DNA from: Chloroflexota bacterium
GTDB lineage: Bacteria; Chloroflexota; Limnocylindria; QHBO01
Length of the DNA stretch: 19,814 bases
Assembly (NCBI GenBank): GCA_029865285.1
Contig: JAOUHE010000013.1
Span: 1-19,814, forward strand
Direction of reading: 5' to 3'
Both the position numbers and the translations under genes were made by a program. This document shows, piece after piece, positions 7,492 through 15,111 of this stretch. Below the pieces are notes generated by a model. It was not told the origin of the DNA. It did not search any database and was given only the letters and a program-made list of their open reading frames with translations. Numbering within the stretch: position 1 is the stretch's first letter; every line of letters starts with the position of its first letter.

Positions 7492-8163
7492 ATGCCAGAC
7501 CGCCCTTCCGCACCCGACACTGACCTGCCGCCGCCCCCGGCACGGCGGTGGTTCTCCACGCTCCCGCTCCCGCTGCGCGGGTTGATGAAGGGCAGCCTGC
7601 TGGCAATCCTGCTGGTCGGCGGTGGCTGGATCGTTACCCGCCCGCTCGGGGGACAGCCCTGGGTGCCGCTGACCGTCGGCGAGGACTTCTACAAGATCGG
7701 AGCGCAGCGCGCCGGACTGCAGATCGGCGACCTGGCGCCGGAGCTTTCACCGACATCCGGCGAAGGGGGGCAACTGACCGATCTGGATGGCCGGGTCGTC
7801 GAGTCCGCCGACTTCGCCGGACGCCCGCTGTGGATCGTGTTCTGGGCGAGCTGGTGCATCCCGTGCCGCGAGGAGCTCCCGGACCTCAAGGCTGCCTTCC
7901 GCGCCCACGCCGATGATGGCCTTGCGGTGCTCGCCATCAATTTCGAGGAGTCGACCGACGTGGTTCGCGCCTTCGCCAGCGAGAACGGGCTCGACTACAT
8001 CATCGGCCTGGATCCACGCGGAGCCGTCATCGAGCGCTACGGCGGCTGGGGCCTCCCGACGCACTACTTCGTGGACCGCGACGGAGTGATCCGGGGTCGC
8101 TACTTTGGCCCGCTCACGCGCGAGCTGATGGAGAGCCAGCTGCAGGCCATCCTCACCCCCTGA
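7492..8163 (+). CDS. TlpA/ResA-like membrane-anchored thioredoxin
   Basis: A 223-residue thiol-disulfide oxidoreductase. A proline-rich N-terminus (1-30) precedes a single membrane anchor (about 34-49). The thioredoxin-like domain faces outside (about 75-223), with the redox motif WASWCIPC (C122 and C125), an AINFEES strand, and the cis-proline loop in GLPTHYFVDRDG. The family reduces disulfides outside the membrane, often for cytochrome c maturation, or oxidises exported proteins; which applies cannot be told. Length is typical. It follows the thioredoxin-fold lipoprotein by 68 bases, apparently with its own -10 box. No cytochrome assembly genes are in view. Confidence 0.9.
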   Translation: MPDRPSAPDTDLPPPPARRWFSTLPLPLRGLMKGSLLAILLVGGGWIVTRPLGGQPWVPLTVGEDFYKIGAQRAGLQIGDLAPELSPTSGEGGQLTDLDGRVVESADFAGRPLWIVFWASWCIPCREELPDLKAAFRAHADDGLAVLAINFEESTDVVRAFASENGLDYIIGLDPRGAVIERYGGWGLPTHYFVDRDGVIRGRYFGPLTRELMESQLQAILTP

Positions 8164-8179
8164 CGCCATCACGGGCACC

Positions 8180-8223
8180 ACCGCCCTCGGCACGCGACAG
8201 CCGAGCTGTCACACCACGGCGGT
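8180..8223. other. Composite stem-loop after the TlpA-like gene
   Basis: ACCGCC-CTCGGC (8180-8191) can pair with GCCGAG (8200-8205) and, after a 12-base one-sided loop, with GGCGGT (8218-8223). An alternative hairpin, GACAGC (8196-8201) with GCTGTC (8205-8210), excludes the first. It lies 17 bases after the stop codon, so it may end or protect that transcript. No U-tract follows. Confidence 0.4.
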
Positions 8224-8239
8224 CCCCTTCACCGCAGCG

Positions 8240-8248
8240 TGATATGGT
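8240..8248 (+). promoter_or_regulatory. Extended -10 promoter of the mrfAB-like operon
   Basis: TGATATGGT contains a TGn extension and TATGGT as the -10. No good -35 is present, as expected for extended -10 promoters. Transcription would begin near 8255, giving a leader of about 50 bases with a GGAGG site at 8295-8299. Confidence 0.5.
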
Positions 8249-8258
8249 GATGCGCGAA

Positions 8259-8276
8259 ACCGAACATCCGTTCGGT
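8259..8276. promoter_or_regulatory. Palindrome ACCGAAC-ATCC-GTTCGGT in the mrfAB-like leader
   Basis: Two perfect 7-bp arms (8259-8265 and 8270-8276) surround ATCC. It lies at about +5 to +22 of the predicted transcript, the usual place for a repressor operator, and the sequence is of the kind bound by TetR-family dimers. It could instead be a leader hairpin. No regulator gene is adjacent. Confidence 0.5.
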
Positions 8277-8304
8277 CTGAAGCCTTGTCATCTCGGAGGA
8301 TCCG

Positions 8305-10593
8305 ATGCTGCTCGACCGCCCGACATCAGCCGAAGAGGCGATCGCCGCCTTCCTCGCGGACCCCTCACTTGAGCCACTGGTCGCCGCGCACCGCGTCCTC
8401 AAGCCGCAACCACCTCGACACGCGCCGTGGCCCGACGGCCTGGACCCGCGACTGGTCGCGGCGCTCCACGGTCGGGGTGTGGAGGCGCTCTACACGCACC
8501 AGGCGCGCGCCGTCGAGGCGGTGCGCGCCGGCAAGAACACCTGCGTCGTCACTCCGACCGCCTCGGGAAAGACCCTGTGCTACAACCTGCCGGTCCTCGA
8601 TGCGGTGGCGCGTGACCCCACGGCGCGAGCGCTCTACCTCTTCCCCACCAAGGCCCTGGCCGCCGACCAGCTGGTCGAGCTCCGCTCCCTTGCCGATGCG
8701 GCTGAACTCGGGCTCAAGACCCACACCTATGACGGCGACACGCCGCCGAATGTGCGGAGCGTGGTTCGGGCGGCCGGGCAGGTGGTGATCACCAACCCGG
8801 ACATGCTGCATGCGGCGATCCTCCCCCACCACACCAAGTGGTTCAAGCTGTTCGAGAACCTGCAGTTCGTGGTCATCGACGAGCTGCACACCTATCGCGG
8901 CCTGTTCGGCAGTCACGTCGCCAACGTCATCCGTCGACTCCGCCGCGTCTGCCGCCACTACGGCGCCGATCCGGTCTTCATCTGTGCGAGCGCCACGATC
9001 GCCAACCCCGCCGACCTGGCCGAGCGACTGATCGAGGCGCCGGTCGAGCTGATCAATGACAACGGGGCGCCGCGTGGCAGGAAGCACATCCTTGTCATCA
9101 ACCCGCCGGTGGCGAATGAGCATCTCGGGATCCGCAGTTCGTCGGTCCTCACCGCCCAGCGCCTTGCCGAGCGGCTCATTGGCGGCGGCGTGCAGACCAT
9201 CGCCTTCGCGCGATCGCGCACCGCCGTGGAGGTGCTGACCAGCTACCTCCGGGAAACCTTTGCCCCGTTACCCGGTCATCCGCACACCATCCGTGGGTAC
9301 CGGGGCGGCTACCTCCCCAACGAGCGGCGCGAGATCGAGCGCGGCCTGCGCGACGGCCGGGTTCGCGGCGTGGTCGCCACCAACGCCCTCGAGCTGGGCA
9401 TCGACATCGGCGGCCTCGATGCTTCCATCAGCGTCGGCTACCCCGGAACCATCGCCTCGACCTGGCAGCAGATGGGGCGGGCGGGGCGACGCACCAGCAC
9501 CAGCCTGTCGGCGCTCGTCTGTTCATCGGCGCCCATCGACCAGTTCCTGGCTTCGCATCCGGAGTACCTCTTCGAGCAGTCACCGGAGCATGGGCTGGTG
9601 AACCCCGACAACCTGCACGTTCTCCTCAACCACCTCCGTGCGTCGAGTTTCGAGCTGCCGGTGCCGGCCGCCGAGCGATTCGGCATCGCCGAGACGCCGA
9701 CCCTGCTCGACGTACTCGAGGAAGACGGGTATCTGCGCCACGCAGACGACGATCGGTACTACTGGAGCCACGAGAACTTCCCTGCCAGCACCTTCAGCCT
9801 TCGTGCCGGCGCGCCAGAGAACGTGGTGATCGTCGATACCAGCGGAGACCGCAACCGCGTGCTCGGCGAGGTTGACCTTTTCGCGGCTCCGCTGCTCGTC
9901 CATGAAAAGGCGATCTACATCCACGAGGGCGTGCAGCACCACGTGGATCGGCTCGACTGGGACGAGCGGAAGGCGTATGTAACGCGCACCGACGTCGACT
10001 ACTACACCGATGCCGACCTGGGCATCACGCTCAAGGTGCTGGAGGTCTTCGATGAGGCCGATGAGCCACCGGCCGGCAAGCGGCAGCGTGGCGAAGTGAT
10101 GGTCGCCTGGAAGGTGACCATGTTCAAGAAGATCAAGTACCACACCCACGAGAACGTCGGCTGGGGCTCGATCAACGTCCCGGAACAGGAGATGCACACG
10201 ACCGCCTGCTGGCTCGTGCCGCCGGCTGAGCTCGTGAACCGGTACGACCGTGACACGCTCGACGGCGCGCTCATCGGCCTGGCGCGAGTCGCCCGCACCA
10301 CGGCATCGCTCCTGCTCATGTGCGACCCGCGCGACATCGGCGTGCTTGCCCAGGTCCAGGCGCCGTTCACCGGCCGACCGACCGTGTTCCTCTATGACGC
10401 CGTGCCGGGAGGCGTCGGGCTCAGCGAGCGGCTCTTCGGCCTGACCGATGAGTTGGTCGCCGCCTCCGCCCAACTTGTCACCGACTGCCGGTGCACGGAA
10501 GGGTGCCCATCGTGCGTCGGTCCGGCCACCGAGGTGGGGTCGCGCGGCAAGCGGGTCGCAGCCGAACTGCTGGCAGGGCTGGGCGGCGGATGA
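8305..10593 (+). CDS. mrfA: MrfA/YprA-type superfamily 2 helicase with DUF1998
   Basis: A 762-residue SF2 DNA helicase. It has Q66 (Q motif), Walker A TPTASGKT at 83-90, PTKALA at 114-119, motif II DELH at 192-195, SAT at 229-231, and motif VI QQMGRAGRR at 388-396. The C-terminal DUF1998 region ends with four cysteines, C728, C730, C734 and C737 (CxCx3CxxC), expected to bind zinc. This matches Bacillus YprA, renamed MrfA, a 3'-5' helicase that acts with the exonuclease MrfB in nucleotide-excision-independent repair of mitomycin C damage. The ATG at 8305 follows a strong GGAGG site 5 bases upstream. Its stop overlaps the start of the next gene (ATGA), and that partner is an MrfB-like exonuclease, which strongly supports the assignment. 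Its role here is inferred from the family. Confidence 0.9.
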   Translation: MLLDRPTSAEEAIAAFLADPSLEPLVAAHRVLKPQPPRHAPWPDGLDPRLVAALHGRGVEALYTHQARAVEAVRAGKNTCVVTPTASGKTLCYNLPVLDAVARDPTARALYLFPTKALAADQLVELRSLADAAELGLKTHTYDGDTPPNVRSVVRAAGQVVITNPDMLHAAILPHHTKWFKLFENLQFVVIDELHTYRGLFGSHVANVIRRLRRVCRHYGADPVFICASATIANPADLAERLIEAPVELINDNGAPRGRKHILVINPPVANEHLGIRSSSVLTAQRLAERLIGGGVQTIAFARSRTAVEVLTSYLRETFAPLPGHPHTIRGYRGGYLPNERREIERGLRDGRVRGVVATNALELGIDIGGLDASISVGYPGTIASTWQQMGRAGRRTSTSLSALVCSSAPIDQFLASHPEYLFEQSPEHGLVNPDNLHVLLNHLRASSFELPVPAAERFGIAETPTLLDVLEEDGYLRHADDDRYYWSHENFPASTFSLRAGAPENVVIVDTSGDRNRVLGEVDLFAAPLLVHEKAIYIHEGVQHHVDRLDWDERKAYVTRTDVDYYTDADLGITLKVLEVFDEADEPPAGKRQRGEVMVAWKVTMFKKIKYHTHENVGWGSINVPEQEMHTTACWLVPPAELVNRYDRDTLDGALIGLARVARTTASLLLMCDPRDIGVLAQVQAPFTGRPTVFLYDAVPGGVGLSERLFGLTDELVAASAQLVTDCRCTEGCPSCVGPATEVGSRGKRVAAELLAGLGGG

Positions 10594-11828
10594 GCACTCG
10601 CTCGCTGGTCGAGCGGCTGGCGGTCGTCCGCACCGAACGCGCCCGCGCTCCCCAACCGCAGCCACCCCCCACACCTGACCGTGCACAGGCCCTCGCGCGC
10701 TGGTTCGGGGCCAGCCTTTCCACCTGCCCCGGTGGCGCCGCGGTGCTCGTCGAACGGGCGGTCGCGCTCCCCCCGGCCGTTGTGGCGGCGCTCGCTCCTC
10801 TGCCCGAGGCCTGCTACTTCGACACCGAGACGACCGGGCTCTCCACCGGCACCGGCACGGTCGTCTTCCTCGCCGGGCTCGGCCGCCTGGAGGGCAACCG
10901 GATCGTGGTTCGCCAACTCCTCCTGCCCGATTACCCGCACGAGCCGGCGCTGCTGCGACTTGTCGCCGCCGAACTGACTCGAGCCGAGCGGGTGGTGACC
11001 TACAACGGGCGTGGGTTCGACCTTCCGCTCCTCACCACGCGCCTGACCGTGCACGGCCTCTTCCGCGAACTCGCGGCACTCCCGGAGCGCCATGACGACC
11101 TGCTGCCGGTGGCGCGGCGCCTCTTCCGACGGCCGCTCGGCGGGGCACGGCTGGCCGACGTGGAGGCCGGCATCCTGGGCGTGATCCGCGACTCCGACTG
11201 CCCCGGCAGCGAAGTGCCCGAGCGATACTTCGGATACCTGCGGGGCGGCTCTCCACAGGGGCTCGCCGATGTCCTCGACCACAACCTGCAGGACATCGTG
11301 TCGCTCGCCCTGCTGGAGGCTGAGGTGCTGCGCCTGCGGGCCGGCGGCTGGCGCGACGCGGGACTGCTCGACCGCCACGGGATGGCCGTCGAACTGCTCC
11401 GACACGGGGCGAGCGCCGAGGCACTGGAAGTCGTCGAATCGGCCATGCATCCCGGCGTCGACCAGGGGGAGGCGCACACACTGCGCCGCATGGCGACCCG
11501 ACTCCTCCTCGCGGCCGGCGAGGTGGACCGGGCGGAGGCGCTCTGGGCCGTGGCAACGCGACGCGCCTCCGCCGATGCGGCCGCGGCATGGTTGGAGGTG
11601 GCTCGCATCCGCGAGCGGCACCGCGCCGATCTGCGCGGCGCGCTCGATGCAGCGGTGACCGCCGGTCAGGTGCTCGACCTGGCGTTCGCGCTCGGGCGCG
11701 GTGGCGGCATGCTCGCCGTCGGGCGCGTCCGGCTGCGGGTCGATGCTCGGCTGCGACGGTTGCGCCGCTGGGTCGCCGCAGCGGATCGTCGCGAGGCGCG
11801 CCGGCCGCGGGAATCAGCGGTCGCCTAG
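10590..11828 (+). CDS. mrfB: MrfB/YprB-type DEDDh exonuclease with TPR-like tail
   Basis: A 412-residue RNase H-fold exonuclease. Catalytic residues of the DEDDh type are visible: D78 and E80 in FDTETTG, D144 in TYNGRGFD, and H231 with D235 in HNLQDIVSL. The C-terminal part (about 260-400) is helical and alanine/leucine-rich, with TPR-like repeats (LLRHGASAEALEVVESAM, LLLAAGEVDRAEALWAVA). Bacillus MrfB has the same layout and is recruited by MrfA to degrade damaged DNA. The ATG at 10590 was chosen because it overlaps the helicase stop by 4 bases (ATGA), allowing translational coupling; the frame stays open upstream but inside the helicase gene. The C-terminus is arginine-rich. It converges on the PfkB-like gene with a 4-base gap. 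Confidence 0.9.
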   Translation: MSTRSLVERLAVVRTERARAPQPQPPPTPDRAQALARWFGASLSTCPGGAAVLVERAVALPPAVVAALAPLPEACYFDTETTGLSTGTGTVVFLAGLGRLEGNRIVVRQLLLPDYPHEPALLRLVAAELTRAERVVTYNGRGFDLPLLTTRLTVHGLFRELAALPERHDDLLPVARRLFRRPLGGARLADVEAGILGVIRDSDCPGSEVPERYFGYLRGGSPQGLADVLDHNLQDIVSLALLEAEVLRLRAGGWRDAGLLDRHGMAVELLRHGASAEALEVVESAMHPGVDQGEAHTLRRMATRLLLAAGEVDRAEALWAVATRRASADAAAAWLEVARIRERHRADLRGALDAAVTAGQVLDLAFALGRGGGMLAVGRVRLRVDARLRRLRRWVAAADRREARRPRESAVA

Positions 11829-11832
11829 ACGG

Positions 11833-12678
11833 TCACGCTCCCCCGGACCGGGCTGCCAGCCAGCGGGAGACCCCGCGCACCGCGGCGTGCACGGCGTCAA
11901 CAGCATCTGCGCCGATGCCCAGCTGCGCGGCGAAGAGCGCGGCGAACGCGTCTCCGGCACCCACCGTGGGCACGCCCAGGACGACGTCCGCGACCGGTAC
12001 CGACAGGCGCCCGCGGCCCGGCTCGTCGAGCAGCGCGCCGGCCTCGCCAACCGTCACCACCAGGCTCTGTCGGGAACCTGCCCAGCGGCGCAGGAGGGTC
12101 AGTGCCTCGCTTGGGTCGGGCGCGACCGCCGCCAGGTCCTCGTGGCTCGCTACCAGTGCGTCCACACCACGCAGAGCGGTCGACAGCACCTCGTCGAGGC
12201 TCGCGAGGCTGCGCGCCTCCACCGCGCGGCCGGGGACGAGGATCCGCAGCCATCCCTGCAGCGCCGCCACCCGAACCTTCACGCCCGCGGTGGCCGTGAT
12301 GGCGGTCGAATCGAGTTCGCGCGCTATCGGCGCGAGCAGCGCAGCGCGGCCTGCGTGCGCCCGCACCAGCGCCGCCGACACGTCCAGCTGCGCGCCCCCG
12401 TCGAACGTCAGGTGGCGAGGTGCGACCGTGTCGTCAATGACGAACCGGATGGAGTACGGTGCCGCCTGTACCGCCGTCGGTCCGAGCGCCCGCAGCTCGA
12501 CAAGGGCGGCAAGTGCCTCTGGCTCGGAGCCGGCAACCGTGATGGCGGCACTTCGAAGGCCCTCCGCCGAAACAGCTCTGGCGGCGTGGAGTACCGAGCC
12601 GCCCGCCGCCTGTCTCCCGTCCGCGAAGCGGTCGATTGCGAGGCCTCCCAGGATCAGCAGGTCGCGCGGCTCTATCAT
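11833..12678 (-). CDS. PfkB/ribokinase-family carbohydrate kinase
   Basis: A 281-residue kinase of the ribokinase/PfkB fold, which phosphorylates a sugar, nucleoside or similar hydroxyl group with ATP. The C-terminal signature VPTVGAGDAFAALFAAQL carries the anion hole and catalytic base D243. A SLVVTVGEAGALL segment precedes it, and the N-terminal AAGGSVLHAARAV segment matches the sugar-binding GG motif in a variant form. Substrate is unknown, and neighbours give no pathway. The start at 12678 (MIEPRDLLILGG) is preferred over an ATG at 12714, because the longer form would overlap the divergent gene at 12688. No ribosome binding site is seen, and a CATGAT box lies 6 bases upstream. Confidence 0.85.
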   Translation of the reverse strand: MIEPRDLLILGGLAIDRFADGRQAAGGSVLHAARAVSAEGLRSAAITVAGSEPEALAALVELRALGPTAVQAAPYSIRFVIDDTVAPRHLTFDGGAQLDVSAALVRAHAGRAALLAPIARELDSTAITATAGVKVRVAALQGWLRILVPGRAVEARSLASLDEVLSTALRGVDALVASHEDLAAVAPDPSEALTLLRRWAGSRQSLVVTVGEAGALLDEPGRGRLSVPVADVVLGVPTVGAGDAFAALFAAQLGIGADAVDAVHAAVRGVSRWLAARSGGA

Positions 12679-12690
12679 CGGTCCATCATG
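12673..12690. promoter_or_regulatory. Overlapping divergent -10-like boxes
   Basis: TATCAT on the plus strand (12673-12678) ends 9 bases before the ATG at 12688. CATGAT on the minus strand (12690-12685) ends 6 bases before the ATG at 12678. The two genes start 9 bases apart, so each promoter would lie inside the other coding region and both mRNAs would be nearly leaderless. Confidence 0.35.
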
Positions 12691-13026
12691 CGGCTCTTCT
12701 TCTATGAGCTCCACGAGGGAGCCACCGATCTACTCACCGACGCGATCGTGGTGAGCGAACAGGAACACACTCCTGAGGCGTTTGCCGACCTCGTGCGCAC
12801 CGCTCGTGCCTCGGTGCTCGACACGTTCGAGGAGGACACCCTGGTCGAGGCGATCGCGCGCGAACTCGAGCGCAGCCACGGATTCACGTACATCGGTGAT
12901 GACAAGCTGCGTGCCAGCATGAGCGTCGGGGTCGAGGAGGACGACACCTTCCTCGTTGAGCAGTCCGACGAGTTCCGCAGCATCATCGCCGAGATGGACC
13001 GCTCCCAGGAGCTCCGCGGCCGCTAG
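12688..13026 (+). CDS. Small acidic protein of unknown function
   Basis: A 112-residue cytoplasmic protein that I do not recognise. It starts MRLFFYELHEGATDLLTDAIVV and contains a helical, acidic middle (TFEEDTLVEAIARELER) followed by GFTYIGDDKLRASMSVGVEEDD. It has no cysteine, signal peptide or membrane segment. The strand-helix-strand pattern suggests one small alpha/beta domain. The ATG at 12688 is chosen from protein character and the short divergent gap; the frame is open far upstream but reads as antisense of the kinase gene. Its stop shares a CTAG with the YchF stop on the other strand. Composition and codon use resemble neighbours, so it is probably a real gene, but support is limited to frame, context and a plausible globular sequence. 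Confidence 0.65.
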   Translation: MRLFFYELHEGATDLLTDAIVVSEQEHTPEAFADLVRTARASVLDTFEEDTLVEAIARELERSHGFTYIGDDKLRASMSVGVEEDDTFLVEQSDEFRSIIAEMDRSQELRGR

Positions 13027-14111
13027 CGGGCAACGTTGAAGAGCACCTCGATGACGTCGCCGTCGCCGACGGCGTAGGTCTTCCCCTCAGAACGCAGCTT
13101 CCCGCGCTTACGCGCCTCGGCCATGCTGCCGCTGGCGATCAGATCGTCGAAGGTGACCACCTCCGCGCGGATGAAGCCGCGGGCGAGATCCGAGTGGATG
13201 GCACCGGCAGCGTCAACTGCGGTCGCTCCCCGGCGCAGCGTCCAGGCGCGGCATTCGTCCTCGCCGGCCGTGAAGAAGCTGAACAGGCCGAGCAGTTCGT
13301 ACGTGAGGCGGATGACGCGCCCGCGGCTCGGTTCCGCGATCCCCAGGTCCTCCATGAAGAGTGCCGCGTCGTCCTCGGACAGCTGGGCGATCTCCGATTC
13401 GATCTTCGCCGCCAGCGCGGCGACATCGGTATGCGGCTGCGCATAGCGCGTCCGACCCTCCGTTTCGAGCGCCGCGGCCCCGGGGAGCTGTCCCTCGTCG
13501 AGGTTGATCAGCACCAGCACCGGCTTCTGGGTCAGGAATCGATAGCCGCGCACCCGCCGCTCGTCGTCATCGGTGAGGGCAATGGCTCGCAGCGGGACGC
13601 CACGCGAGAGATCCGGCTCGATCCGGGCGAGGAGCTCCTCTTCGAGCGCGTTCTGTTCTCGCTCGCCGGGCGAACCGTGACGGCCCGACGTGCGCAACTT
13701 CTCGAGCCGCTTCTCAATGACTCCCAGGTCGGCGACGGTGAATTCGAGGTCCATCTCCTCCACGTCGCGCCACGCATCGGGCGCACGCTCTCCGCCCTCG
13801 AACCCGCGCGCCACATGGAGCAGCGCATCGGCGTTGCGCACCATGGCGAGCACGTCCGGGGCGATCGTCCCCTCGCGCGCGGCTCCCGCGGGGATCGCCA
13901 CATCGACGTAGGTGACGTCGGCGGGAGTCGTCTTCCGCGGATGGAAGAGTGCCGCGAGCTGGTCGAGGCGCTCATCGGGCACCTTGACGACGCCCATGTT
14001 GGGTGCCGCATGGCTTCCGGAGAACCCGCCGGTCTCTGCATGGCTGCCGGTCAGCGCGTTGAAGACGGTCGTCTTGCCACTGCCTGGCAGTCCGACGATG
14101 GTGACCTGCAT
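13023..14111 (-). CDS. ychF: YchF/OLA1-like P-loop NTPase
   Basis: A 362-residue OBG-family NTPase. The N-terminal domain has a P-loop GLPGSGKTT at 7-15, a degenerate switch region DVAIP at 70-74 and an NLDE G4 motif at 203-206, the NxxE form that gives YchF its ATP preference. A coiled-coil insertion is likely at about 125-165. The C-terminal part contains the YchF-specific segment SFFTAGEDECRAWTLRRG and a TGS domain ending GDGDVIEVLFNV. It differs from typical YchF, which has GLPNVGKST and DIAGL. The family binds ribosomes and is linked to stress responses. The ATG at 14111 was chosen because it begins the P-loop strand; upstream residues in frame are not YchF-like. It lies 4 bases after the dehydrogenase and ends the eight-gene array. 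Confidence 0.88.
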   Translation of the reverse strand: MQVTIVGLPGSGKTTVFNALTGSHAETGGFSGSHAAPNMGVVKVPDERLDQLAALFHPRKTTPADVTYVDVAIPAGAAREGTIAPDVLAMVRNADALLHVARGFEGGERAPDAWRDVEEMDLEFTVADLGVIEKRLEKLRTSGRHGSPGEREQNALEEELLARIEPDLSRGVPLRAIALTDDDERRVRGYRFLTQKPVLVLINLDEGQLPGAAALETEGRTRYAQPHTDVAALAAKIESEIAQLSEDDAALFMEDLGIAEPSRGRVIRLTYELLGLFSFFTAGEDECRAWTLRRGATAVDAAGAIHSDLARGFIRAEVVTFDDLIASGSMAEARKRGKLRSEGKTYAVGDGDVIEVLFNVAR

Positions 14112-14115
14112 CGCG

Positions 14116-15111
14116 CTAGTACCCGGCCTCCAGGTCCACGACGTTCTCGAGCTGCCCGCCGGCGGCAAAGCGACGCAGATTGGCGACGAACAGGTCGATC
14201 GAACGATCCACCACCCGGTCGCTCGACCACGAGGTGTGCGGCGTGACGATCAGGTTCGGGGTGTCGTAGAGGGGCGAGTCGGATGGCAGCGGTTCCTCGT
14301 TGAAGACATCGAGCACGGCGCCGCCGATCCACCCCGCTTCGAGCGCCCGCCGCAGCGCGAGCTCATCGATCAGGCGACCTCGCGCGATGTTGATCAGCCA
14401 GGCATGCTCGGGCATCTCCTGCAGCTGCGCCGCGCCGATCATGCCAGCCGTCTCGTCGGTGAGCGGGGCGGCGATGACGGTGATGTCGCTCTGGCGCAGC
14501 AGCTCGCCGAGCTCGTCGAGCCCCAGCAGCTCCACGTTGGGCTGATCGCCGGCGCCACGATCCGGGTGACGCCGTGTGGCGAGGATGCGCGTCCCGAAGG
14601 GCGCCAGCAGGCGGGCGATCTCGGAGCCGATGCTGCCGAAGCCGACGATACCGATCGTCTTGCTGCCGAGCTCGGTGCCGCGCAGGGGTTGCCAGGTCCG
14701 CTCCTGCTGCAACTCCAGCAGCTGCGGCAGGCTGCGCGAGATGGCCAGGCTCATCATCACCACGTATTCGGCGATCGGACGGCTGAAGACTCCGCGCGCG
14801 TTCGTCACGGTGAGGCCACGCGTTCGGACCACCGGTGTCGCGACCCGATCGACCCCGGCCGAGAATGAGTGGATCCAAGCCAGGCGCGGAGCCCGCCCGA
14901 TGACATGATCGAGCACCGATGCCGGCACGCCGCCGCGGAGCAGCACCCGCGCCGCGGCGAGCGCCTCCTCGGCGTGGTCGTGCACCAGCCCATCGGACGA
15001 CATCTGCACCACGCGGACGCCCGGCACCGACTCGATGCGCGCCACATGCTCGGCCGACACCGGGGCACCGAAGATGGGCGTGGCCAGGATGACGATCTCG
15101 TCGACGCTCAC
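14116..15111 (-). CDS. D-2-hydroxyacid dehydrogenase
   Basis: A 331-residue NAD(P)-dependent oxidoreductase interconverting 2-oxoacids and D-2-hydroxyacids; glyoxylate/hydroxypyruvate reductase activity is possible. The Rossmann motif GFGSIG is at 157-162, and the catalytic triad is R244 (in NIARGRLID), E273 (in FNEEPLP) and H292 (in TPHTSW). The strand after the Rossmann helix ends ILATRRHP, and the paired arginines R180-R181 suggest NADPH preference (inference). The GTG at 15111 overlaps the stop of the preceding zincin gene by 4 bases (GTGA), with GGAG 7 bases upstream. There is no ACT domain, so it is not a long serA product. The specific substrate cannot be told. Confidence 0.88.
   Translation of the reverse strand: MSVDEIVILATPIFGAPVSAEHVARIESVPGVRVVQMSSDGLVHDHAEEALAAARVLLRGGVPASVLDHVIGRAPRLAWIHSFSAGVDRVATPVVRTRGLTVTNARGVFSRPIAEYVVMMSLAISRSLPQLLELQQERTWQPLRGTELGSKTIGIVGFGSIGSEIARLLAPFGTRILATRRHPDRGAGDQPNVELLGLDELGELLRQSDITVIAAPLTDETAGMIGAAQLQEMPEHAWLINIARGRLIDELALRRALEAGWIGGAVLDVFNEEPLPSDSPLYDTPNLIVTPHTSWSSDRVVDRSIDLFVANLRRFAAGGQLENVVDLEAGY

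Noticed and set aside
9580..11621. Long minus-strand frames opposite the mrfAB-like genes
   Set aside because: They are shadows of genes with intact catalytic motifs and encode low-complexity arginine/histidine-rich sequence.
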